Of a DNA stretch of 64,000 nt, positions 60,401-64,000 are shown in pieces (positions within the stretch are counted from its first letter, which is position 1; the number at the start of each line of letters is the position of its first letter). The stretch is from assembly GCA_021772615.1 (NCBI GenBank), contig JAJFLQ010000029.1:1-64000 (forward strand), given 5' to 3'. The notes beneath the pieces were generated by a model. The model had not been told where the DNA came from. It saw only the letters and a program-made list of their open reading frames with translations, and ran no database searches. Both the position numbers and the translations under genes were made by a program. This DNA is from Verrucomicrobiota bacterium (lineage in GTDB: Bacteria > Verrucomicrobiota > Lentisphaeria > JABSQK01 > JAJFLO01).

Positions 60401-63400
60401 GACACGCCGAACGTGCGTGTCTACCTCGATCAAAACGGCAACGGCGCGGTCGACGACGACGAGCGCAGCAACCGCGTGACCGGCATCCTAACGACCACGT
60501 TCACGGCCACCGCGTCGTATGTCGAATTCGTACCCGAGGAGTTGTTCGAGCCCGCCGCGCCGTATCTTGTCGAAGTCATTTCACCGCCGGCGCATCAGAA
60601 GCGGCCGCTGGATCCGTGGAATCCGGAAACCGTGACCGGCATCCGTGATCTCGAAACGTACGCCCTGACATCCGACGGACTCCTGGCATTCACGACATCG
60701 GCGCTCGCGGACGAGTCGCGGTTTCAAATCACCTCGGTTGCGCCCCGTTTTCTTCCGGGGAGCCGCAGCAATCTCTTCCGCGTGACCGGCCGCGGCTTCA
60801 CACCCGGCATCCAGGTAACCGTCGGCAATCGCGTGCCCGACAGCGTCACCGTGCTGAATGCGGAAACACTCGAAATCAGCGTCCCGCCCCTGAACAGCCG
60901 CGACTTCGGCATGGCGGCCGTCACGTTATCGAATCCCGGCGGGATCCGCGACACATACTACGGCGCCGTGGTCTACATCCCGGCGGTCCAGGTATTTTCG
61001 ATCTCGCGCGACACCGGCCGGCCCGACGGCGGTTTCCGCGTCACGATGGCGGGTACGGGATTTATTCCCGGCGGGACCGAGGTGTTCTTCGATGAAACGG
61101 TCCCTGCCGAGGACGTCCGGGTTCAGGCACTGGACCGGCTTTCGTTCATTGTGCCGTCGGGCAATTTCGGAACGGTTGACGTCAGCGTGGTTGTCCACGG
61201 TGTGGTCGATGTGCTGCCGGGTGCGTTTACCTACACACTGCCGGCCCTGCCCTCCCCCGGACATACGTTTGGCCTCGGTGCGATTCGATCGTTGATCCTC
61301 AACGATCAATGGGGCATCCTGTCAGAGTCGAAAGGCACCGTCCGCACCATCGACATCAGCGATCCGCTGGATATCACGACGCTCGACACACTGGGGTATC
61401 CGGCGAAGTCGATCGTGTACCAAGCGCCGATCCTCTATATTGGCAACGGCGCGCGGGTGACGCGCGTCGACGCAACCCGTCCCGCGGCGCTGGACGTCAT
61501 TGATCACACCGGCGTGACGGGGATCGTGAACGACGTGATCGTCAAAGACAACCTCCTGATCGCCGCGACCGGATCCGGCCTCGATATCTTTGCACTGTCG
61601 CCCTTCAACACCTACCAGCGGGTAACGACGATCCCGGTTGCCGGCGGTGTGTCGGTGATGGCGTCGCGAGGGGCGCTGCTGCTTCACGACCACGTCGTCG
61701 ACGGCGAGCCGCAACTGTGCATCCGCGATCTCAACGCCGACGGCATGCCGGTCCTCGGCAGCACCGTGCTGGCGTCGGCGCCCGCGCGGATCCAGATCGT
61801 CGACAACCTCGTGTACGCCGCGTGCCCGGCGGCGGGCGTGGCGCAGGTCATCGACTACACCGCCCGCGACCTGCCGATTACACTCGCGTACATCAATCCG
61901 GTCGACGACTTCGCCGCCGGCGAGGCGCCGGTCAACGATCTGCAGGTGGACGGGACGATCATGTACATCGCCTGTGCCGACGCCGATCTCCAGATCTTCG
62001 ACATCACCGATCTCGATGCGCCGGAACTGCTGCAATACGGAACGATCAGCGGCGCCGCATCGGCCGTACGTTATCAGGACGAATTCGTATATGTGGGCAC
62101 CACGGGCGGGCAGCTGCATGTGTTCCCGTTCCTGGCGCCGGCGGTCCGCGGCGTGACGCCGGCCTATGGCGATATCGCACCGGTTGAAACGCCGGTTCGG
62201 CTCGCGTTCAATACGATCCTGCGCACCCCGGTGAACGCCGGGCGTTTCGAACTCACCGACGACACCGGGGCCGCCGTGACCGGGAGGCTGCTGCATTCGA
62301 TCGCGGACAACCACTCGCTGCTCACGTTTCGACCGGACCAGCCGCTGGCAACCGATTCCGAGTACACCGTCACCGTCACGCCCGGAATCGAAGACCTGGC
62401 AGGCCGGTTACTGACACACACGTATCGCAGCCGTTTTTTCACCGCCGGCGTCACGGCCGCCCGCCGGCCCGGCATCACACGGGTCTCGCCGGTCTACGGC
62501 CTGATCTCAGGCGGCGATACCGTCGACCTCTTCGGCAGCGGATTCTCCGACGACATGGTGATTCTGTTCGGCGACCGCCCGGTGTCCGACTTCCGCGTTG
62601 AAGACAACGGCACCCGCGTGACGCTCGAAACGCCGGCGGCCGCCGGCGCGCATTCGGCATCCATCACCGTACGCGATCACAGCGGTCTCGCCGACACCCA
62701 TTACGCGGCATTCACCTACATCGATTTCCCACGGATCGATACCGTTCAACCGGCCTCGGGGCAGACCGGCGGCGGGAATGTGGTGACCGTGCGCGGCCGC
62801 GGCTTTTATCCCGGCATCCGGGTGGCGGTATCGGGACGTGAGTCCGACAGCGTCGCGGTTTCCGGACACGAGACACTGACGTTTACAGCGCCGGACGGCA
62901 TCGTCGGGTTCGGCGACGTCACGGTCATATCGGAGTTGGGTACGACGGCGACCGCCGGGCAACCGGACGGATATCTGTTTACATTGCCGCAGCGCTACGC
63001 GTCGGCGCCCCTGCGGCACCCGGACTTTGTGCTGACCGACGGCAACCTGCCGCGGATGATTCTGGGCGCGGACGGCAATGCGTTCCAGGTGTTCACCGCG
63101 TTCACCCCATTGACGCCGGAACCTGCCGGCGCGGTGGCTGTTGACGGGCCGCCAATCACGCACGTCTCACACCGGGATCGCCTTGCCGTCGCGTCGATGG
63201 GCGACCGGGTGGCGGTGATTGACTTTACCGATTTCCAATTCCCCGAGATCACGGCGGTCAAGACATTCATACCGCCAACGCGTGTGAAAAAAGCGTTTTT
63301 TGCAGGCGACCTGATCCTCGCCTGGGACGAGCAGCGCAACGTGATTTACGGCCTCGACCACAGTGACAACGGCCTTGCGATTGTCGCCGAGATCCAGCCG

Positions 63401-64000
63401 CGGGACGGCTCCCAAATCGTAGACATTCTTGCGGTATCCGACACCGACAACACCATGACGATGGTGACGTCCCGCGACAACCGGCGCCATCTTGAACGCC
63501 GGCTGCTGCATACCGAGGCGTTGCCGCTCGAGGACGGCGTGGAGCTGCCGGCCGGATATCGCTCGCTGTCGTTCTACAGCCGGCTGCTGGCCGCACCGGG
63601 TCCGGCCGGAATCTCGGTGATCCCCCTGGATCACCCGGAGGACACGGTCACCATCGCCGGCGATTACACCGCTGTAGCCGTACGGACGGGAATTCTGTTT
63701 GCGGCGCGATCGAACCGCATCGACGTTTGGGATCTCGGCGATATCGGGAATCCCGAATTCAAGACCGAGATCCGGCTCACGGACCACATCGTCGAACTCC
63801 ATGAATTCGACGGGCTGATTTATGCCGGCAGCGGGTCCCGAATCATCACCGCGGAGACGCCGTTCACGTATATTTCCGGTAAGACGCCGGTGCACGCCGC
63901 CGCAACCGCTCCGGAAACGACGCCGTTGGTATTCGGTTTCCCGGCGTTGTCACCGGCGGAACATCGAATCGCGTCCGCATTCTCGATGCGCCTCAACGAC
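42440..64000 (+). CDS. Colossal exported protein (3' end outside window): Ig array plus propeller/Big_5/IPT cassettes
   Basis: Every stretch I translated is free of stops from ATG 42440 to the last base (7187 codons), so the end is missing. ATG 42440 overlaps the previous gene by 29 nt; TTG 42488 is an alternative start. Both precede a signal-like RIVLTFLIAALIAGHTATA. After an N-terminal domain and two Big_2-like domains (to about 43850) come some twenty Ig-like domains of about 100 aa (PPxVxIxxP ... VxDDIGVxxVxFFVDG) to 51290. From 51390 a cassette repeats: LVIVD-type beta-propeller (GLEILDARDPLN, VYVAAGSDGVKIF, LFDISDPELP), SbsA/Big_5 Ig domain, then one or two IPT/TIG domains (PNSGLVTGGVMVTINGTDF). 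A GGGGGGNGGGGS linker is at about 47148-47180. Big_5 copies take the form PxxVVTIHFSRNI. No catalytic motif is seen. Likely a surface filament or adhesin. Ribosome-binding site is weak, suggesting translational coupling. Confidence 0.88.
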   Translation, partial: MRFAKNIFFNPHVRHILRIVLTFLIAALIAGHTATATINRIDLPAAPQAGDIDIDVSTTMAPSDTGELVQTRVTVAELDAYLATANRSTAAGSDLVNRQVFAALRTAMLHADVIELEHTTDATSDTLEFTAPLTTPLTARSLILIETSTAPATDPDDDYAEAARLFTVDRTAPFISELSVFRVATDYSFAATAEISGNSDIASVSFRLIAAPPSVLIRESGVLSTLDHVFTGPEVQHITAAAPDQRTFSTVHHLRDDARLAREDILILLTTVTDQFGNVRTQSELFPANDLVPVDISGITVMPASISLGGFGDDVDLHVFGSLDDQGQVELSTDNGLVLTSLNHDIALVDANGTVSGVLAGTTAIHIDYAGFEHTVDVIVDGEIELDAVRVGAPVVELDAVGDRFQLNVTGVLSNGNEIDLVAGGYPLAFIAATPDVVTISNAGLVTGAQPGATEVTVNCPYFPALSTSFTVHVADGPPEIELSANRRSVPEDQEIRVTADVSDDIGPEGIAAVVFVVDDIPIFTDTTFPYDITIRAPERRAGTLLRISAIVTDQAGNAVTATPLRIPVTAPLDTSTHASGALRFYTPDDENAYQQLLSLEGKSGYTIDADPVVLGGNFVAGTLLDLRVIVDAGQFDRMELLVNGTRVASETRSRPLIARPPGTTPGAAALVLAEASYSLSTVIPTREVGRTMIVIARGFRNGKHLDSPAGIIQVVADRPPRVAITSHLDGAAVRDGTDHVITATVTDDLMNHGAFVEFFINEQSVLVTDDRVSSVANDSAPEAFGSRPYRYTLTIPENSLGETYDIRAVAMDKAGHFESSETVTLIVQPNAPPQLEIVAPLPNSEWVAGSVLTINANVTDDGRFGPVSYYVNDERVAVNTAGVPASFRIAADRAGDDLVIAAEVTDDNGLQDRDEVLVSVIGDDIPPAVAIAVPHDQSTVVETRNIAFVAGGFDNLGIARVAFFVNGGDEPFHTATADEIMQNSDKTFIVNAVYDHTRYVAGDRLVFAAVATDVSGNTSRSSQVVVDVVAEDIAPVAIDIVFPRDGASYYHGQSVDIFTSTPLTARIVHVDFYFDANPPETEPVTTDMQKPYQFAHVLPDADENRSYAITVVATDVDGRTASDTITVNALVDDIIPEVAIHHPFESSLLIEGRPLEIVAVATDNIGVDRVAFFADGDLIGTDGTGELEDAIFTRFSMGWTLPLLNDGEKARDVVLTARAWDSNENVSVDYDITIAVRDDSPPVVEIIEPFPNRSFFIGQTFSVQAIVSDDVGVDTVTFYSGGVEIDSHALAGAVQETVGIGNVPTPAADNAIIRVEVTDTTGQTAFTEIPVNVVPDIEPPTCRITRPISGLEVLDTDRIQITVATSDNQAVADIELLVDGASLDPPLFLTRSPKFHTETVLVPNSETFGQLVQEVIRYETFTGSFAIPDDAVNTDLEISAAARDFGANRTVSIPIIIHVVPDLVPPFVRITAPKSSDRIFATHPDAEDPRVLTIGVAATDNVHVQEVFATVRFGDDEPIELNQTRSIELPVLESATTVTITASATDDNGNLGIAIPVAVTVLPAPESDPGGGGGGNGGGGSEPVDQPPTVSIASPADDRIFYETETYGFTVNARDDLGVAALNAFQSDLEPATPDPVGHAASWYLPDYFVLQYLEALTVNQADGARELTVSHGLSAFGKNVVTTALTPGGLDADSRDFDLVFDMYAGAVGATLDYTIDATMEDGSVVEVVTDTFTFTTDELSAATTIALPYDTVQFAVIATLHKGGQVLPMPVAELIVHLDNADGADIDIVTDPTHAVRIMPQRRTVTNTVLVPGGHVTDAFDFPDEIVPTSGLPKRRYYLAEATDTADTPHSVFTEPVAVVWKKDFEAPRIAIDHPPRHTLIEGTSLPLTLTMSDQMGLASAVLFFNGRRHQSYELSGLSATLQEVIPIPEDAADDIWQFQVVVSDIFGNTTQSPLLEFVILDDQPPSININRVSNIWSGATAINAYNAVSGIEVLEGTRVSLAISASDDVNPSPDVRVYMGDSELIPSGGSSYHWDVPIGSAGRDFTIVATATDDRGQTAESFAFLRAVNDLAPFVTMVAPGIDQPLTAGRLLVRMRAVAVDNIDVSTIRFYINDQEFARRTNLATVQVNVEQAPVPFDQATTLGIAEFPEEYQSVAADGYRVVSASSDIRIPVGLLDDVTEVKMGVRVEDNFGNAYYDFRMVQVTPDNLRPRIRFIAPALDRDFIEGTAMNMAMSAGDDSYVREVRIWNHVVVPDLESQDFIADGAELLYSNSRFPLNDHAIASTNLVDIPEIEFEVRLPTLAELGITDVERVPFNQFTGGTRERVYYGAEVTDASGNVTRGWSFYSIITDNAPIIDLLTPLPNSYYPEGSLVPIHAQVADDVFVDSVDFIINGEIRHTDTTAPFNWAYQVPAEIGDDTFTVAARAVDSFGNVSNEPEIIVHTRNDYPPTVSISNPTNGRQLYEGRDLLIQASAGDDIAVTSVTFMIDGVPVLTDLSYPYEMSWNVPFDRVGTSVIIGASAVDTAGQVTLSDQNRVHIIRDDEAPTVAIEEPADFSGIIAGNSVEVRATALDNVFVSSVAFYLNNSPAPFHVNLAAPYAFTLPIPPEAEGQAWTITAIATDTAGNDSEPRTVTVNVVRDLPPVVSLLAPPETGASVVEGEIYVVSAIADDDIDVVYTEFFIDDRSVAVDYVLPYNFPFEVPLDADGNVYRIHAVAVDTSGQETATPIHELSVVADQPPSVELDLPFPGTLVFDGDVVPLQAHAVDDIGIERVAFYVNGRPTDVTFNSGGQLGEFDADAVFRGEFIAPVGSEGNLFEIYAVAYDTRGHVARSESVRIGKIRDTTPPEITLFYPADGEIVTEGVDIEVKANVVDLTGVDEVTFFVDDEPVFTDYAPAPDDTVTPYGMRFKVPVGRAGEFVRFRAQAVDPSGNIGFSQEVEIELGMATLGSLVQTSQARKPIPTIDVQQRGSLTYTVTNTTIGGKKAWLLDIVDTVSRPAVPRILGTATQIGFGHAAGMHIDENEKAYVLGVANNDTSYIGIVDIADPFRPAVVSTTSIPLQEGRDIAAADSMVVVANGAAGLEILDARDPLNVLRIQSVFLDGDANAVEIRGGLAYVAAGREGIHIIDITRPFMPAIGNIDTFGIAVDIDLRGDFLYVAGESIETFATPGSALTVIDVSAPDDPLIVARMDAGIQRRDHKSGGAQAIHVLDTIGLLTTEVRDQDGEYVKGLLRVVDLSDPSQPTVMMSANLPYNGAAISMAAGNVLIADGAGGLRVIPQQYFGIVAVAPDNGAELPRPGDPVTVTFSNVIHPDALFGPVMNTAPDVLRVSKVDAGGLAPVAGEWIRDGLRVHFLSADAFSPHALYQIDVAADIRDLGGHTLGVPFISRFFTGSGVPEAVPRIDTFDNHYIQIDENAPITITGRHFDVIDQVLIGGEVAEILRRSSTELKIVPPLNFPGMAAIEFITLGERRHIVHNAFVYLEEVDVSFLTPAIGRLAGFDRIEVVGAGFHPGIDCTIDGVPVSDIKLISPVRFECTTPPGDFGLADVIVFDDTRAAALDDGFLYSRLDVKFVMEHLTSPDPGDTTRLSPVYTADFAIHDDLLYAAISGAFGALAIVDLPTGAITNDNAPIILKQVDLPGDLRPETIDITTIDDRLFAVIGVSTSASSDPGAPLSDKGGLILVDVTDPTNPEIFEDGAPQNEGKGRAYLDGIPTAMAFIGSFALVGTEADGLYGVDVSTPETPLVVNHQAQFILNGQARTPHIHAITRRDGLVWLATASGLIVVDPRTAAFTPVHYHPSLRGDLDVRGELGFFAPGGGPVIFADIHPVHAARSLSHIDPNVFTNDAATNPLLVGNLGLAGYGGALGVINAADPGFPRLFDAVSVATPDGEFSANAIYDIAIHGHTAIVSAVREKPLPNNQVVIEAAALAFVPLPIPNVIEILPERLTTAAPLDTHVEITVSEPVVAATVTPESFQLYSPVGSGTGMYIDGTITVLDPHVIEDELSGMPLAAGTRFRFDPVDDLSAGKEYRVILTDAIISAISEFPLVAPVESTFVTTLGDTRRPVITEIAPNSGLVTGGVMVTINGTDFDASAQVLLGGVGVDDEMVNGDGSSITFVLPPNNAGQVAVEVVNSNGLGAIVFSGFLYQEPFRLLSVSPNFGPTDGGTEVIIDGTGFDVSGDIDVYFDAEPVTFLQVLSANKIKVSTPDGLLGEADIRVVNHAGDPDAETLVLEDAFLYAQNTDVTIAAGFNHDWAIEPLLNVAFMPGLVKRCLECPLEFALRVIDLNLPSELNFDRRTNLDQTISQLIFDVAGQKKLGGITLLPRRDLVLISSNTTLYIIDAGDLNNMRLLAKHPLESDQGGGIAAAGNTVYVAAGSDGVKIFNIHFPTRPFLMDSFQTHRPALDVTLVDNQALLVREGVIANGFYPYRTGIQPNTGYVEIVDVVSSEHEPLSGFPINFERTRIVDNDVYFISAAEGITKYSLADLSQPQLLGAAPQLAPVSDFDIAHDVGYLGGGARGITYVDMADVDSAQIFATALNPTTAGMTLIEQSGGTVYALFGGTIQVLRTQRFGVHSNYPVQSQLVRVDIDQIKVDFTQNLDTAAFTGSSFRLVNASNGDDAFTDYAIDAVGNTVIATLHSPLDVDSQYRVDVAADIVDIFGMTLLDDVSWTFRTATLIDAVKPEILDIYPGFAPMAGGTRLTIVGNFFEQGMAVDIGGVRSPIFELRGRVTDNNQNFFTVAKVVVPGSARGMAEVRVINPGGLWDAWLGGVQYFAPLRIDSVMPVFANPRGGTEITVLGDGFIPGNTVEPGTVIDIDGIPVSNLKVHTPFRVTATLPGGPFGPANLIVTNPGFETPGFDRVVLFDAIRYGLRHIGAAQFTHAKPKFMVRDELNFGKLLYAAGGHYNDGNSFSYPTNLPEPYEELLASYYAVGFDVSDPTDPIPAVGRTSVLSQNELNRIRDRLDNGQSVGDPRKAPDSRALAVAEVTDIHGAARRLLLVANGKLGLTVMDIDDPQAMTVLASQRGSGLGANVTALDNLALVSSSGDGGQGIDVFDLSDPDDPVYLETLAFGGGGAQVHRGKLYVMTTRVNEPNYGCPQEMRHPAPRFVGTFGDFARCDGPLASCCNPPEYGGGTISVVDLEHPGRPVLTTLNTAGAAHDFSISGDLLAVAADTAGFYLFDISDPELPRMLSHTPLPDDRVAAVPGNYYRIEIRGSLVFIAAQEGGIQIYDINDPTAPVLVSAGNEEMALDVELVEDSVVSTADNGIDVFATPFTSVINVFPGRDAERAPPDSVVTIHFSRNIHAPNLRLGDNIRVLDRDGEVVAGTLLYPDTGTGTFIVQFAPDGPLAFSVDTLTESDFDQLDAGDAIPDVVSHALASHGVATGDTTRLVTGESGDKWLIVVGDDIVPDDIVVLRRDGGILDVFASAFVPGEQYRIELTTGITDEEGGRLPAPVSQTFSVAPAGSMQPDVERLSSRYLAMAGGETVTVFGSGFEPGLSVTIAGADADIVDNTVTPTSFEIVTPTFATTGLSTLDVLNPSGLRDIRFGKFIVIASLEHVDLAMSRDAGAVEGGEEFSITTSDLALVPGTRVEFRGDAFFRLGGTGVGGAADLVDLDITSLKHLSGFVPRADFPGFVDVVVISPNGIERVVGSYSYVLRQDPDIAIGVSGQSMRIVDDRVMLVGSELNLVDISIPVRPIRETRVPLDDDGRDVFVLDDMAIVAAGSRGLEIIDIHDRDNGFLVDSAAVFGEAVGTDFFDDRLYVAVANRFSPDDSLVQVIDPRTPRLRTVRDLGVSGAPLDIYQANGLLHLAVNRDAQLWLIAIDPFTGDEISGFALDPSHYDAVPDHMSLVVRGGLALINIGSRILVVDLAAERVRFYAEIAGSVSAFDYYRGVLYVHHGGVLTPFSIPILNIEGFSPGAGEIALRDQAIRIDFSRPVNPYTVTEDVNGNGVLDLAEDLNGNNMIDPGEDRNGNGTLDLTEDINGNGILDTPNVRVYLDQNGNGAVDDDERSNRVTGILTTTFTATASYVEFVPEELFEPAAPYLVEVISPPAHQKRPLDPWNPETVTGIRDLETYALTSDGLLAFTTSALADESRFQITSVAPRFLPGSRSNLFRVTGRGFTPGIQVTVGNRVPDSVTVLNAETLEISVPPLNSRDFGMAAVTLSNPGGIRDTYYGAVVYIPAVQVFSISRDTGRPDGGFRVTMAGTGFIPGGTEVFFDETVPAEDVRVQALDRLSFIVPSGNFGTVDVSVVVHGVVDVLPGAFTYTLPALPSPGHTFGLGAIRSLILNDQWGILSESKGTVRTIDISDPLDITTLDTLGYPAKSIVYQAPILYIGNGARVTRVDATRPAALDVIDHTGVTGIVNDVIVKDNLLIAATGSGLDIFALSPFNTYQRVTTIPVAGGVSVMASRGALLLHDHVVDGEPQLCIRDLNADGMPVLGSTVLASAPARIQIVDNLVYAACPAAGVAQVIDYTARDLPITLAYINPVDDFAAGEAPVNDLQVDGTIMYIACADADLQIFDITDLDAPELLQYGTISGAASAVRYQDEFVYVGTTGGQLHVFPFLAPAVRGVTPAYGDIAPVETPVRLAFNTILRTPVNAGRFELTDDTGAAVTGRLLHSIADNHSLLTFRPDQPLATDSEYTVTVTPGIEDLAGRLLTHTYRSRFFTAGVTAARRPGITRVSPVYGLISGGDTVDLFGSGFSDDMVILFGDRPVSDFRVEDNGTRVTLETPAAAGAHSASITVRDHSGLADTHYAAFTYIDFPRIDTVQPASGQTGGGNVVTVRGRGFYPGIRVAVSGRESDSVAVSGHETLTFTAPDGIVGFGDVTVISELGTTATAGQPDGYLFTLPQRYASAPLRHPDFVLTDGNLPRMILGADGNAFQVFTAFTPLTPEPAGAVAVDGPPITHVSHRDRLAVASMGDRVAVIDFTDFQFPEITAVKTFIPPTRVKKAFFAGDLILAWDEQRNVIYGLDHSDNGLAIVAEIQPRDGSQIVDILAVSDTDNTMTMVTSRDNRRHLERRLLHTEALPLEDGVELPAGYRSLSFYSRLLAAPGPAGISVIPLDHPEDTVTIAGDYTAVAVRTGILFAARSNRIDVWDLGDIGNPEFKTEIRLTDHIVELHEFDGLIYAGSGSRIITAETPFTYISGKTPVHAAATAPETTPLVFGFPALSPAEHRIASAFSMRLND
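43860..51290 (+). repeat. Tandem array of about twenty bacterial Ig-like domains
   Basis: Domain starts of the PPxVxI type can be read at roughly 43865, 44600, 44940, 45220, 45545, 45845, 46165, 46455, 46835, 47200, 48040, 48335, 48665, 49078, 49510, 49795, 50080, 50370, 50660 and 50980. Most repeat units are 285-430 nt, with a longer gap after 47200. Each carries a VxDDxGVxxVxFxVDGxxV core. The units are divergent in sequence. Confidence 0.8.
51390..64000 (+). repeat. Propeller/Big_5/IPT super-repeat, six full copies plus a partial seventh
   Basis: Propellers begin near 51390, 53160, 55170, 57010, 59400, 61250 and 62980. Each is followed by a Big_5/SbsA Ig-like domain (near 52290, 54250, 56155, 58260, 60180, 62125 and 63915) and, for the first six, by IPT/TIG domains (near 52645, 54630, 56490, 58835, 60725 and 62460). 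Unit length ranges from about 1.7 to 2.4 kb. The seventh unit is cut by the window end. Confidence 0.8.
60260..60475 (+). other. Run of five D-x-N-G-N-G calcium-loop-like repeats inside a Big_5 domain
   Basis: The translation reads EDVNGNGVLDLAEDLNGNN, EDRNGNGTLDLTEDINGNG, ILDTPNVRVYLDQNGNGAVD. The Asp/Asn spacing is like EF-hand or TSP3 loops. It is present only in this copy of the Big_5 domain, where it interrupts the beta sandwich, and probably binds calcium. Confidence 0.7.

Noticed and set aside
1-64000. CRISPR arrays, tRNA or rRNA genes, prophage structural genes, transposases
   Set aside because: None seen. The only phage-like signal is the Gly-rich tip at 11040-11638, which is not accompanied by capsid, tail or integrase genes.

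Overview
The window is 64 kb of high-GC bacterial DNA in which every convincing gene lies on the + strand. There are no housekeeping genes, tRNAs, rRNAs, CRISPR arrays or transposases. The content is a very large array of exported, modular, repeat-built proteins: a Tc-type (ABC) toxin-like pair, four small tail-fibre-like paralogues, a cohesin/dockerin-bearing multidomain protein, a dockerin-ended protein, and three giant proteins (3843 aa, 3319 aa and at least 7187 codons). This mix (type I dockerin-like EF loops, HYR, ASH, LamG, LVIVD, IPT/TIG and Big domains, RHS/SpvB toxins) is typical of environmental PVC-group, Hydrogenedentota/Sumerlaeota-like or related candidate-phylum bacteria. No phylogenetic marker is present, so the phylum is only an inference.

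Layout. (1) 1-8864: C-terminal part of a TcA-like coiled-coil protein, followed 13 nt later by a 2185-aa SpvB/FG-GAP/RHS protein (TcB-TcC-like) with a signal peptide, an internal dockerin-like EF loop and a low-GC nuclease-like C-terminal payload. (2) 8865-10264: two different REP-like perfect or near-perfect inverted repeats flank the first YQG-family gene. (3) 9065-13485: four paralogues sharing an N-terminal exported domain (YQG ... WGP ... NVILG ... PRQ ... PYA) but ending in unrelated tips, one of which resembles the glycine-rich receptor-binding tip of T-even-type phage gp38 adhesins. (4) 13531-20856: a 1923-aa protein with three cohesin-like domains and two dockerin-like repeats, a 426-bp gap, then a dockerin-ended protein. 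(5) 20969-64000: three giant genes with 8 nt between the first two and a 29-nt overlap between the last two, probably one transcription unit. The last runs off the window.

How they may work together (inference): the proteins look like a cell-surface or extracellular adhesion and toxin-delivery layer. Cohesin-like and dockerin-like modules occur in three separate genes, including the RHS toxin shell, so non-covalent assembly is conceivable.

The strongest sequence-level observations are as follows. All seven LamG domains sit inside another domain at a constant point: five inside the same type of Ig-like domain and two inside the same point of an FDG-type domain. Some of these inserts are clearly AT-richer than their hosts. 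An 8-T tract at the overlap of the last two genes would, with one T lost, fuse them in frame. The final gene contains about twenty tandem Ig-like domains followed by six full copies, and the start of a seventh, of a propeller/Big_5/IPT cassette of roughly 1.5-2 kb.
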